Notes under the pieces: generated by a model | Told to the model about the DNA's origin: nothing | What the model saw: the letters and a program-made list of their open reading frames with translations, nothing else | The model's database searches: none | Made by a program: the position numbers and the translations under genes | In this document: one piece after another, positions 20,971-32,584 of the stretch | Layout: each line of letters opens with the position of its first letter | Position numbering within the stretch: position 1 is the first letter of the stretch | Origin: Tenodera sinensis | Taxonomy: Eukaryota; Arthropoda; Insecta; Mantodea; Mantidae | Reading direction: 5' to 3' | DNA length: 64,000 nt | Assembly: GCA_030765045.1 (NCBI GenBank) | Contig: CM060965.1 | Location: 152,190,374 to 152,254,373 of the forward strand

Positions 20971-21522
20971 CATTGCATCAGAATGGCAGTACACATAGAA
21001 GAAAACTGAAGAACTAGAATGGGAGAAATGGAGGGTTTGAACATCTTTAAATTATCATATTACATTGCATCAGAATAGCAGTACACGTAGAAGAAAACTG
21101 AAGCACTAGAATGGGAGAAATGGAGGGTATGAACATCTTTAAATTATCATATTACATTGCATCAGAATAGCAGTACACATAGAAGAAAACTGAAGGACTA
21201 GAATGGGAGAAATAGAGGGTTTGAACATCTTTAAATTATCATATTACATTGCATCAGAATAGCAGTACACGTAGAAGAAAACTGAAGGACTAGAATGGAA
21301 GAAATAGAGGGTTTGAACATCTTTAAATTATCATATTTCATTGCATCAGAATAGCAGTACACGTAGAAGAAAACTGAAGGACTAGAATGGAAGAAATAGA
21401 GGGTTTGAACATCTTTAAATTATCATATTACATTGCATCAGAATAGCAGTGTATGTCGAAGAAAACTGAACTACAATGTGAGAAATGGAGGGTTTGAACA
21501 TCTTTAAATTGTCATATTAGAA
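20971..21522. repeat. 92-bp tandem array, six copies
   Basis: CATTGCATCAGAAT recurs at 20971, 21063, 21155, 21247, 21339 and 21431, exactly 92 bp apart each time. Units differ by a few substitutions, and the last unit has a small deletion. Each unit contains AGAAGAAAACTGAAG and TTTGAACATCTTTAAATT. No spacers or conserved palindromes are present. Confidence 0.95.
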
Positions 21523-22805
21523 ATATCATGCATCAAATTTGAAATGCAAAATGCTTCATGTCTGTGCTACCTTCAGGTTTGTTAGGTAACCGTATACATT
21601 ATAAATGGTTTTGAACGGTGAACTGTGTCTGTAAACATTTGATTTCTCTTTAAAGGCATGTGTTTTCCTCATGCTCGTCATGACTGGATATATACTTCTG
21701 ACATCTTTTCTGCAGTCTGGTGTTTTGCTGAACATTTTGCTACATTTGCTGAAGTAGATCACATTCTTCTTAAATATTAAGGTAATCCATAGGCAGTGTA
21801 TTGGGATCTCCTTTAGCTTTTAAATTTCCAGTTAGGTTTATTGTTATCAGCAGTTTGCAGCTGGGACTACAAAAGTGCATGGAAGGATACTGGGGAATAC
21901 TGCGGAAGAAAGAAGAATTGGACCAGCAACATCAACAAAGCCAATGGAGACGAGGTTGACAGCTGTATCAACAGGTGCAAGAGTAGATTTTCTCTTTATT
22001 TCTCTTTCCTTTCCTAGTTTCCTGATTTTCCTTACCTTCTTAAGCTTTAAATAATGGTATCTTTGAACTGTGGACAGCTTTCATTTTTTTATTTTAGTAA
22101 TATACTCTCTCCTATAAAAGGTGTTAAAACTATTTTTAGGTACAGTGTTCTCAGCTATGTGGAGCCTTAATGTGAAATATAGATGCTAAATGTGAAATTA
22201 ATCACAAGATGGTACCTGAAGACAACCATTAGCAGTGTGAGTTGTTTCATATATAAAGTCATTTCTCCCTGTTGTAAGGGTAATGTGAAGAGAGCATGTG
22301 GATAGAAAAAATGAATACATGTGATAAACTGGAAACTGTTAAATTTTTTCTGTGTAATGTGTTTAAAAAAAGACTTGTTTCATACAATGTCAAACTTGTT
22401 GATCTTGATTTTTGTATACATAAAATAAATATGTATATATATTTATACATACAGGTGTCTTAAGCATAGTGTTAATTTTTATTTTTTCCAGTCCTGATAT
22501 TCTGTTTAACATTTAAATACAAACAGTCCTATCAGTGTTAGCAAATTAGTAACATCTGCTGTAAACTCATAATTAAAAGAAATAAAGGCAAATAAAACTA
22601 GCCTAAAACCTGACTTCAAATTTTTTACTTTCCTTATCATTGATAGTATTCCTCTCCCATGTACATAAATACGTTAAATAAACTTTGTTGCATGCTCTTT
22701 GCTTGGAGCATTTTTATCATCCTTCTGCCCCTCAGACCCCATCTGTTTTAAAACACTTGTTAATGTTCTTGTGTTGGTTCTGTTGTTGCTACCTTTCCCA
22801 TTTAG
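21523..22805. other. No gene recognised
   Basis: AT-rich; short ORFs only. It ends in a pyrimidine-rich acceptor-like stretch (ACCTTTCCCATTTAG) before the exon-like segment at 22806. Confidence 0.35.
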
Positions 22806-22901
22806 CACGACATTGAACTTTCCATTCCCAACTTTTCTCGCAGAACTTTCCAGAGGCTTAGACTAAAAGAAAGATTGATAATGCAATCTTCCAAATACCA
22901 G
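22806..22901 (+). CDS. Exon-like segment, 96 nt, product unknown
   Basis: It is bounded by a good acceptor (TTTCCCATTTAG) and a consensus donor (CAG|GTAAGA). It is 96 nt long, phase 0, with an open frame reading HDIELSIPNFSRRTF...LKERLIMQSSKYQ. I do not recognise the protein. It lies 3' of the SAC3-like stop and 5' of TXNDC17 on the same strand, so it would need its own gene. Both splice signals could be chance. Confidence 0.3.
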
Positions 22902-23260
22902 GTAAGATATCTGTTCACATTGTGTGTGTAATTTAGGGCATCCATGTCCAAATGCCAAGCCAATCTTTGATACTTCCCTCAACTTGCTGTATTTGGAAGG
23001 AGGGAAAGGAGTAAATCGATCTTTGCACTGTCCAGTGGCATTATCTTAAGTTACTACTAAACATGTATAAAAAGGCCTACTGTGTATTCACAAGACTGAA
23101 AAAATTTAGGACATGTATAATAAATGATAATCTACGATAAACAATAAATTAACCATCAGATAGATTCTAGGACTAGTAGACAGGGTGAAATAACATGCAC
23201 TTTACACAGTCGGACATTTTATTAGACTCTTGATACACAGGCTTGCCAATACAACAAATT
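22902..23260. other. No gene recognised
   Basis: No coding or repeat similarity. Confidence 0.35.
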
Positions 23261-23420
23261 GATAGAAACTAAATTGTAGAATGAAGTACCTTCTGAACTG
23301 TTATGCCGTGGTCTGCTGGAGATCTGTCTTCCAGACCACGGCATAACAGCCCGGAAGATACTTCATTCTACAATTTAGACGCCGACCGTGAAAGCCTACA
23401 TAGCTTTATGACAGAAACTA
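23261..23420 (+). mobile_element. Foldback element, family 2, copy 2
   Basis: Arms about 23269-23320 and 23327-23378 pair with a few mismatches. The core contains GTTATGCCGTGGTCT and CTTCCGGGCT on the complementary side. A tail (ACGCCGACCGTGAAAGCCTA) follows. Flanking direct repeats are GATAGAAACTA (23261) and GACAGAAACTA (23410), 10 of 11 identical. Same architecture and tail as the 19 kb copy, opposite orientation, but different outer arm sequence. Confidence 0.7.
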
Positions 23421-24000
23421 CTTTTCACAAGTTGAATTTCCCTAACATACCGCCCCACCAAAAGGCAGTGGCCTTTTGCAATTGTTTATTTTAATGCAAA
23501 GATAATTAAAATTGACAGCAATAATGCAAATAAAGTTGACACAGTATTATATATAATGATAATGCTCATAAACTTTAGTCACTTCTATAATTGCTCCACC
23601 CTTAGATCTGCACTTGATGTAAACACGAGCCATCAACAACTAACTCGCGATATGCCAAAGCCAAAGCACATCATGAAATATAGTACCTTAAATATTGGCA
23701 ATTATCTGTAAGTTTTCAAAATGTATGATAACCCTGGTAATGACTACTTAAATTTAACGCTATTCCTAAACCTTCCGAGTAAATATCGTTCTTTTGCAAC
23801 ATAAAGACGAGGCATGGCTCCATGTGGTGTGTGTTTTGTGTTAGTTCCAGTGACATGAACATCAGGTTATCGCGGAGGGATACAAGGTATGGATCTAAGG
23901 CTGGATGTAGTATAGTTAGGCATCAGTAGCACACAATTTCTGGATAGGATGCACTATGGCACCGGAACTGGTTCTGATCATGGCAACCCTGGCAAGACTG
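23421..24000. other. No gene recognised; may contain BEL/Pao 3' end
   Basis: The right part (after about 23900) probably belongs to the 3' end of the BEL/Pao relic. No LTR was recognised. Confidence 0.35.
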
Positions 24001-26584
24001 TCATTGCCAATATGGACTGCTTCTATCAAGCCTCTTCTCCATCGAGGTTGTCGTCCTTTGTGAGCATAAGTTTGCCGGGGCATAGATTAGGATGCTCTTG
24101 TGACGCTGTTGTGATGTGTTTTGGTAATCCTGCCACGTTCGCCAGAAGTCTTGAGTCATCTTTTGAATGTGTTTCCATCTAGAAAGGCTACTGAAATAAT
24201 AAGGGACTACAAGATTCAAGGTTATAGTCTGGAAGTGCAGTGAGGGGTTTGCCAATCAGGAAGTGGGATGGTGTCACATAGGATGAGTTTGTTGGATCAT
24301 CATTGAGTCTGCAAGAGGGCTACTATTTATGCAGTCTTCAATTTGAGAGGATAGGGTGGTTAGTTCCTCGAAGGTGAGTATTGTTGTCCCCATAGTTCTT
24401 CGGAGGTGATACTTAAATGCCTTGGCCATTGTCTCCCAAACACCACCAAAATGAGAAGCAGAGGGAGGGATGAAGTGCCAGGTGATGACCATACCTACTG
24501 TGCCATCTGCAATTTCTCTCTCCTGCTCCTTGTTTCCTAGAAATGCCTGAAGCTCCTTCAGTTCCCTAGACCAATGAAGTTGGTGCCGTTATCACTATAG
24601 ATTTTGGAAGGGCAACCTCGACATGAAGCAAACCAACAAAGTACTGCCATGAAAGCATTCGTTGAGAGATCAGAGATGACTTCCATGTGTATAGCTCTGG
24701 TGGCAAAACATGTGAATACTCCAACTTTCCAGTTGTCTTGCTTCGCTGACTGCCAATTCCGATCAAAAATGGGCCAGCATAATCAACTCCCATGTTGTCT
24801 AGAAGCTGTAACTCTAGGTATAGGCAGGTTTGCCATTTTCTGTTGAGCTGTTGCTGTCCTCAGTTTAAGGCATGTTAGACATGAATCAATGCATTTCTTC
24901 AGTGTTTGGTGAACCCTGGGTATCCAGTATCTTAACTGCAACGATGAAATGAGTAGTTGAGGACCTGTGTGCAACAAACATAGATGTTCACCCAGTATGA
25001 CAAGTTTTGTAAAATGATGAGGATGAAGTATGAGTTGATGCTTGGCTTCATATGGAATTGGTGTGGTCTGTAATCTCCCTCCAATTCGAAGATAACCATT
25101 CTGGTCCAGGATTGGATTCAAAGTCTTGAGTTTGCAGGTTGCTTCAATAGATTTGCCTCGTGTGAGGCATTGTATTTCCGTTTGATAAGAAACTGATTGC
25201 ACAATTTAAATACTAACATACAAAGCATTGTTTATTTCTTTTGGTTTCAGTGGGGATGTTTCACGTTCATTGCTGGCCTTCTTGCAGTTAGTAGAAAATC
25301 TCAGACATCAACCAACTGTTCTGAGTGGTCTGTTTAGGGATGAGAATCAATTGAAAAATGAATCGTGTTACATGACAATCAATGATGCTATATTTCTCTG
25401 GTCAGGAATTCTTGAGATGTTGCACTCGTCTTGTGATGGCCATTTTGATAGACCTAGATGCAGCCAACTGGGACCTTCCCACCATAACTCAGTCTTGAAG
25501 CTTTGATTGTATTCCTCGTGATGCAAGATCTCCTGGATTGTCCTATGATCTTACATGCCGCCAATGGGAACCTGGTAAGATGTCTTGAATCTCTGCTACT
25601 CTGTTTGCGACAAATGTCTTCCATTTTGTGGGACTTGCACATAGCCAAGCCAGTAAAATTTCTGAATCTGTACAAAGCTGCACATTATCAGGGGTTGTAC
25701 TTAGGGATGCAAGTAATTTCTTGACAAGACGAGCCAAAGTTAGGGCGCCACATAATTCCAGATGGGGAATAGAGACCTGCTTCAGGGGTGCAATTTTGCA
25801 CACAGAAGTCTCACTAGGACCTTGCCTTCTTGATTCTCAGATCATATGTACACGGAAGTTCCATAGGCATTCTGAGAGACGTCACAGAAGCCATGTATGT
25901 CAACATTCTTCAGTGCTACTTCAGCGAGGATGAAGTGTGGAATGTTGAAGTGGTTGAGCAAGGGTATTTGCAGATGTAAATCATTCCAAGTATCGAGCAA
26001 GTTCTCTGATAATTGATCATCCCATCCTGCTCCTTCTTGCCACAAGTACTGCATGAACACCTTGCAGAGAACGACAACAGGAGTTATTAGCCCAAGTACA
26101 TAGGTCAAATATCAATGATATGATTGATAAGACCTTGTGTTTGGAGCAATGGAGTTCTCTTGCACGTACATTCATCTCACAGCTGATTCTGAATTATGAA
26201 GGATGCCAAGTAAGACCTAACGTCCTGACTATGTTGCTGTCGCTATCAGTCAGTGAGTGACTGTGTTCTCTTAATTTCTCTGGAATTGACTCCAGTAATT
26301 CTGGACTTATTTGTGCACCACTTTCGAAGTGAGAATCCTTCAAGCTGAAGAAGGGTTTGAAGTTGGACTCGTAGCCTTAAAGTCTGTGCTCCTAAAATGC
26401 AGTCGTCCATGTAAAAATCGTGGTGTAAAATAGAAGCTGCTGGAGGGAATCTGGTAGCTTCCTCTATTGCCAGCTGTTGAAGACATTGTGTGGCCAAATA
26501 AGCTGCCGACAATGTGCCATAAGTAATAGTTGTAAGAGTGTAAGTCTTTAGTTCATTCTGAGATTTTCTCGCCATAATATACAC
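24001..26584 (-). pseudogene. BEL/Pao retrotransposon pol relic (RT, RNase H, integrase)
   Basis: Read on the minus strand, the fragments follow pol order. RT near 26584-26246 has TITYGTLSAAYLATQCLQQL and the catalytic DFYMDD. Near 25803-25454, an RNase H-like region has IPHLELCGALTLARL, LCTDSEILLAWL and DNPGDLASRG. Near 25202-24790, the integrase zinc domain has DQNGYLRIGGRL and LRYWIPRVHQTLKKCIDSCLTC in order. The integrase core starts MGVDYAGPFLIG, followed by WHFIPPSASHFGGVWE (24490) and a C-terminal RWKHIQKMTQDFW (24180). Gag, protease and the RT N-terminus are absent, and there are many stops and frameshifts. These motifs separate it from Ty3/gypsy. Confidence 0.88.
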
Positions 26585-26789
26585 AGTGGTATGTATTTTC
26601 TTTGAAGTCCCATATTTAAGGCATTACGATGCTCCATTACATCTGCAAGAAAGGCTGAATCCTTGGTCTATTGTGATGGTTCCATTTATGGAATTGCTTT
26701 GTGCTGAAAATATCAAGTTTGTTATTGGGTCTGAGAAAGTCGCTCAAATAAATAGTCACTATTACTAATCAAATATGTACAAATTTTTT

Positions 26790-27740
26790 ACGCATGTACT
26801 GGATCTACTTATTTCAAATTTCATCACACAACTTGAACCGATGAATCACCTCAGCTCAGTGTTGTAAGTGAGGTCCTCAAAGTCAGAGCCCATATTTTGT
26901 AGGAATGCCTTGAATTCACAATGCTGAAGAGATTTAAATTTAATTTTGTTAATGGTTTTGACAACATCCATTGTATGTTACACTTGGTAAACTAGCTGCA
27001 AGTGCCTTCTAACAGATAATGCAATGGAAGTGATGTATTTCACTATTAATGCCTATTTCATTTAAATGGAAAGAAATTTTGATATTGAAGCCCTTTTTTA
27101 CTCCAATAAATAAAGCCAAATGAGCAATATCAGTTTGATCAGTGCTCTCTAGCAAGAGAATATTATAAACACTCTTTGCATTTTTAAACCTTGCTCTTCT
27201 ACATTGGCTGTCACCAATTCTGCATGCTATGGTTTGTAATAATAGCTTTATTGTTTTAAAAGAATCCATGTACTAAGGAGATATTTTTTGAGCTAGCTTT
27301 ATCATACAATTTTTAATAATTTCACTGTCATTAAAAGACTTTATTGAGAGCTATTTCCAATGCCACAATATAGCTGACAAAGAGAATGTTATGCTTTGGA
27401 ACTGCAGATCTGCTTTTGATTTGAAAGTTGGCTTTTAATTCTTCTAGCAGAGCCATCCTATCTATGTGTACTGTAAAGCACAAAAGGATAAAAGCTACAT
27501 ATTTCTTTTAGTTTCCATTTGCTGTTGTGGAACAAATTGTTTGCTGTGTCATCCCCTACTGATTGTTTTACTGTGTACTTGCTTGTGATAGCATTGTGAC
27601 CTGCATGGATTTCCTTGCATCATAAAATATTTTTGCACATAGTAAACATGACATGCTTTCCACATTGGCTAAACAAAAGAATTCATCCACCCACTACTTT
27701 GAACTTATGTTTATAAGACGTGAAGGGTTTAGACAGTGAC
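26790..27740 (-). pseudogene. hAT transposase relic of the GTF2IRD2-like type
   Basis: On the minus strand, fragments in order: EEFFCLANVESMSCLLCAKI (zinc-finger-like), NILFVSYIVALEIALNKVF, SEIIKNCMIKLAQKI, a block with STDQTDIAHLALFIGV then KKGFNIK, and VVKTINKIKFKSLQHCEFKA followed by FEDLTYNTELR. This matches the order in GTF2IRD2-like/ZBED hAT proteins (finger, VAxxIA, STDxTDxAQLAIFIRGV, IRxxxLQHRQFK, LLYHxEVRWLS). Multiple stops and frameshifts show it is dead. The C-terminal dimerisation part is absent; the BEL/Pao relic begins just to the left. Confidence 0.75.
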
Positions 27741-27799
27741 GTTATTCCGTTAAAATTTACCACTCTTTGATATGAGAATGATGGCATTCACAGCAACTA

Positions 27800-28044
27800 C
27801 AGAGGTATTTTTTAGAGGTGGCGTGTGACGTAATGTTGTGCAGTAGTTTATGGTCGAGTCCACTTGTCTATTGCAAGATAAAAGGGGTGTCTGGTTAGTA
27901 TCTCTTCGACTTCCGTGTTATCTACAATTCTAACCCACTAGTCAGCAGGCTGCTAGTGGAAACTTATCCCCACCATCGCTTTGCGTGATGTCACTTGTGC
28001 ACATCCGAGCAAGGTCATGCGCCACCTCTAAAAAAATACCTCTG
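27800..28044. mobile_element. MITE with TA target sites, copy 1
   Basis: A 245-bp element with terminal inverted repeats CAGAGGTATTTTTTAGAGG / CCTCTAAAAAAATACCTCTG, flanked by TA on both sides (27798-27799, 28045-28046). It shares the ends and inner motifs (TTTATGGTCGAGT, TATCTCTTCGACTTCCGTG) with the copy at 48560-48817. TA duplication suggests a Tc1/mariner-type transposase. It sits beside the hAT relic at 26790-27740. Confidence 0.85.
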
Positions 28045-28417
28045 TAAAGGGGTTTGTCAAGAGGTACTAAGTGCATGTGACACCGGCTCATGAGCCTGCA
28101 TTTGGACATTGTTGAATTAGAGAAATTATCAAAAATATGTTGCATGTTACTCCAGAAGACCAACAAATGCTACATAATTGTGCATGGAACTAATTATAGT
28201 AGAGACTTTATTCAAGCTATATATTAATCAAAATCATGTACAGTAGAAGTCCAAAATACTGTGGATTCAGATTTAACACAGAGAAAAATAAGCCCTACTT
28301 TTTATTTATTTTTTTGAAAGTTGAGTTTAAAATTTTCTTCAAAGAGTGGTACTGGAATATACTTTTCACTACACCTAGTGTGGATCACAGCCGCTGCATT
28401 CTTAATGTTGACCTTTG

Positions 28418-28730
28418 TATTGTATTGTATTGTATTACATCTTGTTCTTTGGATCCTAGAATGAGCCAGGCTCAAGGATATAGAACACGTCTACAACCAT
28501 GCAATTTCATACAATTTTTTTTCCAACACCTAAACACAATCATTATAATAGGGTTAAACTAGTGGTTGAAAGAACTTATAGTATAGTATTCCTTTATGCT
28601 GTAAATAGAATGTGCTAGCAAAAACTTTCTCAATTCCTTTTTAAATCTTAAACAGTCTCTTGGCCATTTCATTGCTAAGAATTTCCCAAAGTAATGAGAC
28701 ATGCACACAAAAGAAGATATTCTACATGTT
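28418..28730 (-). pseudogene. LINE ORF2 C-terminus with 3' UTR and AATAC-repeat tail
   Basis: The minus strand reads CLRFKKELRKFLLAHSIYSI then KEYYTI, ending at TAG 28561-28559. This is the C-terminal motif seen in the + strand LINE at 34885-36965 (FKSEIKKYLFDHSFYAIEEYL). About 120 nt of 3' UTR and a short ACAAT/AATAC repeat tail (28436-28418) follow. It is a severely 5'-truncated insertion. Confidence 0.65.
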
Positions 28731-28984
28731 AGCGAAGTGTTAAGTACCAGTACCTGGGCGACCGAGCTTCGCTCGGCGTTTTTCGCCTCTGTTTTTGTGA
28801 AATCTTATTTTTTGTGGGAGAAGATACTTATTTAGACAAACCTGAAAGGCAAAACGTTAACTAAATAAAACTACTTGTCGCAATTGTTAAGAGTAATGTC
28901 CGAGATACAAGAGATATAGAAATACATAAAAATATTGCATAAACACCATCATTTCAGCTGTAAAACGTGTACTGCTGAAAGCAG

Positions 28985-29450
28985 GCCTCCCCCATAGATA
29001 TCCACCCAGTTTGAGGTTTTCGTCGAGCATTTGTTCCATTATGGAGTTCAGTTTTTTGCTGCTGTGATTGACTCCAGGACGTTAACACGTTGGCCAAGGT
29101 CCTTCATACTTCCGTCGAGTTCTTCCATGACTTCCTGAACCCCAGGCAGTCGCTCGTTAGTATTCTCCGATAGACCTGTCTTCATCTTTTCCGTTTTGAA
29201 GTTTACATTTTCAATTTGCCTTCCATTTTTGTTCCCATATTTTCTATTCCGTAGTTTACATTTTTCCAATCCGGTTTTCATATTTGTTTCCTCTGCCGCA
29301 TCTGGAATTCATTTCATTTCCCATTATGTCCATCTTGGCTAACATTTGTTTCATCAACTGTTCCATATCGTGCTTTTCGTCGCACTCCGGACACCAATTG
29401 TGATTACTTTACTTTTTTAACTATTTCTTTATTTCTTATTAAAATACCGG
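28985..29450 (-). pseudogene. Ty3/gypsy-like LTR edge, primer site and gag remnant
   Basis: On the minus strand an A-rich LTR-like end with AATAAAG (about 29435) is followed by TTGGTGTCCGGAGTGCGACG, similar to the primer-binding site at 60.65 kb, then MEQLMKQMLAKMDIM and a coiled-coil-like stretch ending MEELDGSMKDLGQRVNVLE (29110-29060). The coiled coil resembles the gag-like ORF at 60119-60580 (VTEDVEELGEKVEDLCQHVDV). Frameshifts are present; only the gag start remains. Confidence 0.55.
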
Positions 29451-30179
29451 AGCGACACTAAGCAAAAGCAATGTTGAAGAATATCAAATACTACAGAAAG
29501 AAAAGGTGGTTGATAAAGCCATGTGAATGTACTACGCATTTACATATGTTTCAAACATATAGAAAAGTGTATGAATTGTTCGTAATTGTTCGTCGAAGTG
29601 GGAGTAGTGAAAGAAATGTGATTGTGTTTTACTAAATAAAAATGAGTAGAAAAACCGTGTGAATGTTATATGTTGCACTTATATTTCAAGTGTATGGAAA
29701 AATGTATGGATTGTTTGCAGAAGAAGGAGTAGTATGTTAGGTAAAAGAAAAGGGAGTAGAGAAAACCATGTGAACGTAATAGATTGCGTGGTAAAATGGA
29801 TTGCATAAAAACCTTGGCCATGAAAAAAATTAGATGTCACTTTTCATGGCGATCGGTCAACCTGTTTTGGAATTTAATCACTCTTCATCATAAGATATGT
29901 ATAGGCCTTGGTATGTATGAAGTTGATAAACCATAGGGAATAACATGTGAATTGTTACGTAAAACAAAAGTGAGTAGAGAAAGTAGTATGAATGTAATAC
30001 GTTGTATTTGTTTCAAACATATAGCAAATTGTATGAATTACAATTTGAAAGTAATATATTGTGTAGTAAAATTGTTACCATAAAAGCTCTCAATGAAAAA
30101 AATACATATACGTGCCGAATTTCGCGGTGATCGGTTAAGCGGTTTTCGAGATTAACAGTTAGATACATACAAACATTCA

Positions 30180-32230
30180 AGTTGTATAGATGATATGAAT
30201 TGTTTGTAGAAGAGTGAGTGGAGAAAGACATGTGAAGGTGTTACCTAAAAGTGAGTAGAGTAAACACTGTGAATGTCACATACAGCACTTCTATATCAAA
30301 CATGCACAAAATTGTATGACTTATTTCTAGAAGAGTAAGTAGAGAAACAGTTATGAGTGTGTTACCCAAAAGCAAGTAGAGAAAACAGTATGAATGTAAC
30401 ACATAGCATTTCTATTTCAAACATGCAGGAAATTGTATGACTTATTTGTAGAAGAGTGAGTAGAGAGAGATGTGAATGTGTTACCTAAGAGTGAGTAGAG
30501 AAAACAGTATGGATATAATATGTAGCATTTCTATTTCAAACATACAGAAAATTGCATGATTTCTTTATAGAAGAGTATAGAAAGAGATGTGAACGTGATA
30601 CCTAATAGTGAAAGGAGAAAATAGTGTGAATGTAATCGCATTTCTATTTAAAATATACAGAACATGGCATGACTAATTTTAAAAGGGGGGATAAAAGTGT
30701 TTTATTGGTGCAAAATCACGTTTTTTATGGAAAATTGTTTATAGAAGGGTGAGTAGAGAATGAGATGTAAATGTGAGACCTAAAAGTAAGTAGAAAAACC
30801 ACTGTGAATGTAATATGCAGCATCTCTATTTCAAACATACAGAAAATTGCATGACTTATTTGTAGAACAGTGAGTAGAGAAAGAGGTGTGAATGTATCAC
30901 CTAATAGTGAGAGGAGAAAACAGTGTGAATGTAATATCACTTCTGTTTCAACCATACAGAACATGGGTTGACTTATTTTAAAAGTAGGGATAAAAGTGTT
31001 TTTCGGTGCAAAATCACACTTTTTATGGAAAATTGTTTACAGAAGAGTGAGTAGAGCCAGAGATGTAAATGTGTTACCTAAAAGTGAGAGTAGAAAACAG
31101 TGTGAATGTAATAGCACTTCTGTTTCAAACATACAGAACATGGTATGACTTATTTTAAAAGTGGGGATAAAAGTGTTTTTGGTGCAAAATCGCGTTTTTT
31201 ATGGAAAATTGTTTATAGAAGACTGAGTAGAGAAAGAGATGTGAATGTGCCACCTAAAAGTGAGTAGAGAAACCGCTGTGAAAGTAATATGCAACATCTC
31301 TATTTCAAACATACAGAAAATTGCATGACTTATTTGTAGAAGAGTGAGTAAAGAAAGAGATGTGAATGTGATACCTAATAGTGAGAGGAGAAAACAGTGT
31401 GAATGTAATAGCATTTCTATTTAAAACATACAGAACATGGTATGACTAATTTTAAAAGTGGGGATAAAAGTTTTTTTGGTGCAAAATTACGTTTTTTATG
31501 GAAACTTATTTATAGAAGGGTGAGTAGAGAAGGAGACGTAAATGTGATACCTAAAAGTAAGTACAGAAACCACTGTGAATGTAATATGCAGCATCTCTAA
31601 TTCAAACATACAGAACGTGGTTTGACTTATTTTAAAAGTGGGGATGAAAGTGTTTTTGGTGCAAAATCACGTTTTTTATGGAAAATTGTTTATAGAAGAC
31701 TGAGAAGAGAAAGAGATGTGAATGTGCCACCTAAAAGTGAGTAGAGAAACTGCTGTGAAAGTAATATGCAACATCTCTATTTCAAACATACAGAAAATTG
31801 AATGACTTATTTGTAGAACAGTGAGTAGAGAAAGAGATGTGAATGTATCACCTAATAGTGAGAGGAGAAAACAGTGTGAATGTAATAGCACTTCTGTTTC
31901 AAACATACAGAACATGGTTTGACTTATTTTAAAAGTGGGGATAAAAGTGTTTTTCTGTGCAAAATCACACTTTTTATGGAAAATTGTTTACAGAAGAGTG
32001 ATTAGAGAAAGAGATGTGAATGTGTTACCTAAAAGTGAGAGGAGAAAACAGTGTGAATGTAATAGCACTTCTGTTTCGAACATACAGAACATGGTATGAC
32101 TTATTTTAAAAGTGGGGATAAAATGTTTTTGGTGCAAAATCATATTTTTTTATGGAAAATTGTTTTTAGAAGACTGAGTAGAGAAAGAGATGTGAATGTG
32201 TTACCCAAAAGTGAGTAGAGAAAACACTGA
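30180..32230. repeat. Tandem array with a dimeric higher-order unit (about 475 bp)
   Basis: The left part consists of roughly 120-bp units built on GAGTGAGTAGAGAAA...TTCAAACATACAGAAAATTG. The right part alternates longer units carrying GGTGCAAAATCACGTTTTTT. That marker starts near 30711, 31009, 31184, 31482, 31662, 31960 and 32134, giving spacings of 298, 175, 298, 180, 298 and 174 bp, which is three copies of a 472-478 bp dimer. No unit encodes a conserved ORF; the similar short minus-strand ORFs are by-products. Confidence 0.9.
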
Positions 32231-32584
32231 ATGTAATATGCATGTATACAAAAATTTAACCAAATCTTTAGAGTCGTTTCTGAAATACGGGGAATATATA
32301 TAGAAGAGTTGCACTGTAGAAGCGGGAATAAAAAAAAATGTTATTTTTTTTATGTAAAATCGCGTTTTTTCGGGAATTACACCTATATAGATGAACTTAA
32401 AAGGCAAAACTCTATCTGAATACAAAATTTGATCGAAATCGTTAGAGCCATTTCCAAGTTGCCCGGAATAAATATATTTATTTACAAGAATTGCTCGTTT
32501 AAATATATAAGATAAACAAGATGACTGTGTATAGAGAAGCAAAATGAATCTAACAGTATTATAAGGTTTGGAGGATTTGATCCC

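Larger units (their letters stand above)
28747..32520 (+). mobile_element. Composite non-coding element with internal tandem array
   Basis: It begins near ACCTGGGCGACCGAGCTTCG (28751) and ends near GAATTGCTCGTTTAAA then TATATAAGAT (about 32512). Both ends resemble those of non-autonomous RTE-type elements and related arthropod repeats, from memory. Two stretches near 29.86 and 30.12 kb contain a GCGATCGGT/GTGATCGGTTAAGCGG motif, and 32.34-32.48 kb has ATTTGATCGAAATCGTTAGAG. Inside lie a gypsy-like gag remnant and a large tandem array. No ORF of its own. The single-element reading is inference. Confidence 0.4.

Noticed and set aside
20971..21522. CRISPR-like periodic repeat
   Set aside because: Units are contiguous 92-bp tandem copies without unique spacers, in a eukaryotic genome.
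25228..25506. 92-codon + strand ORF with an acceptor-like start
   Set aside because: It is antisense to readable BEL/Pao RNase H-integrase sequence and has no similarity of its own.
30725..31915. Repeated similar minus-strand ORFs (71-79 codons, LLHSHCFLLSLLG)
   Set aside because: They recur because of the tandem array; frames vary with substitutions and no start or signal is conserved.
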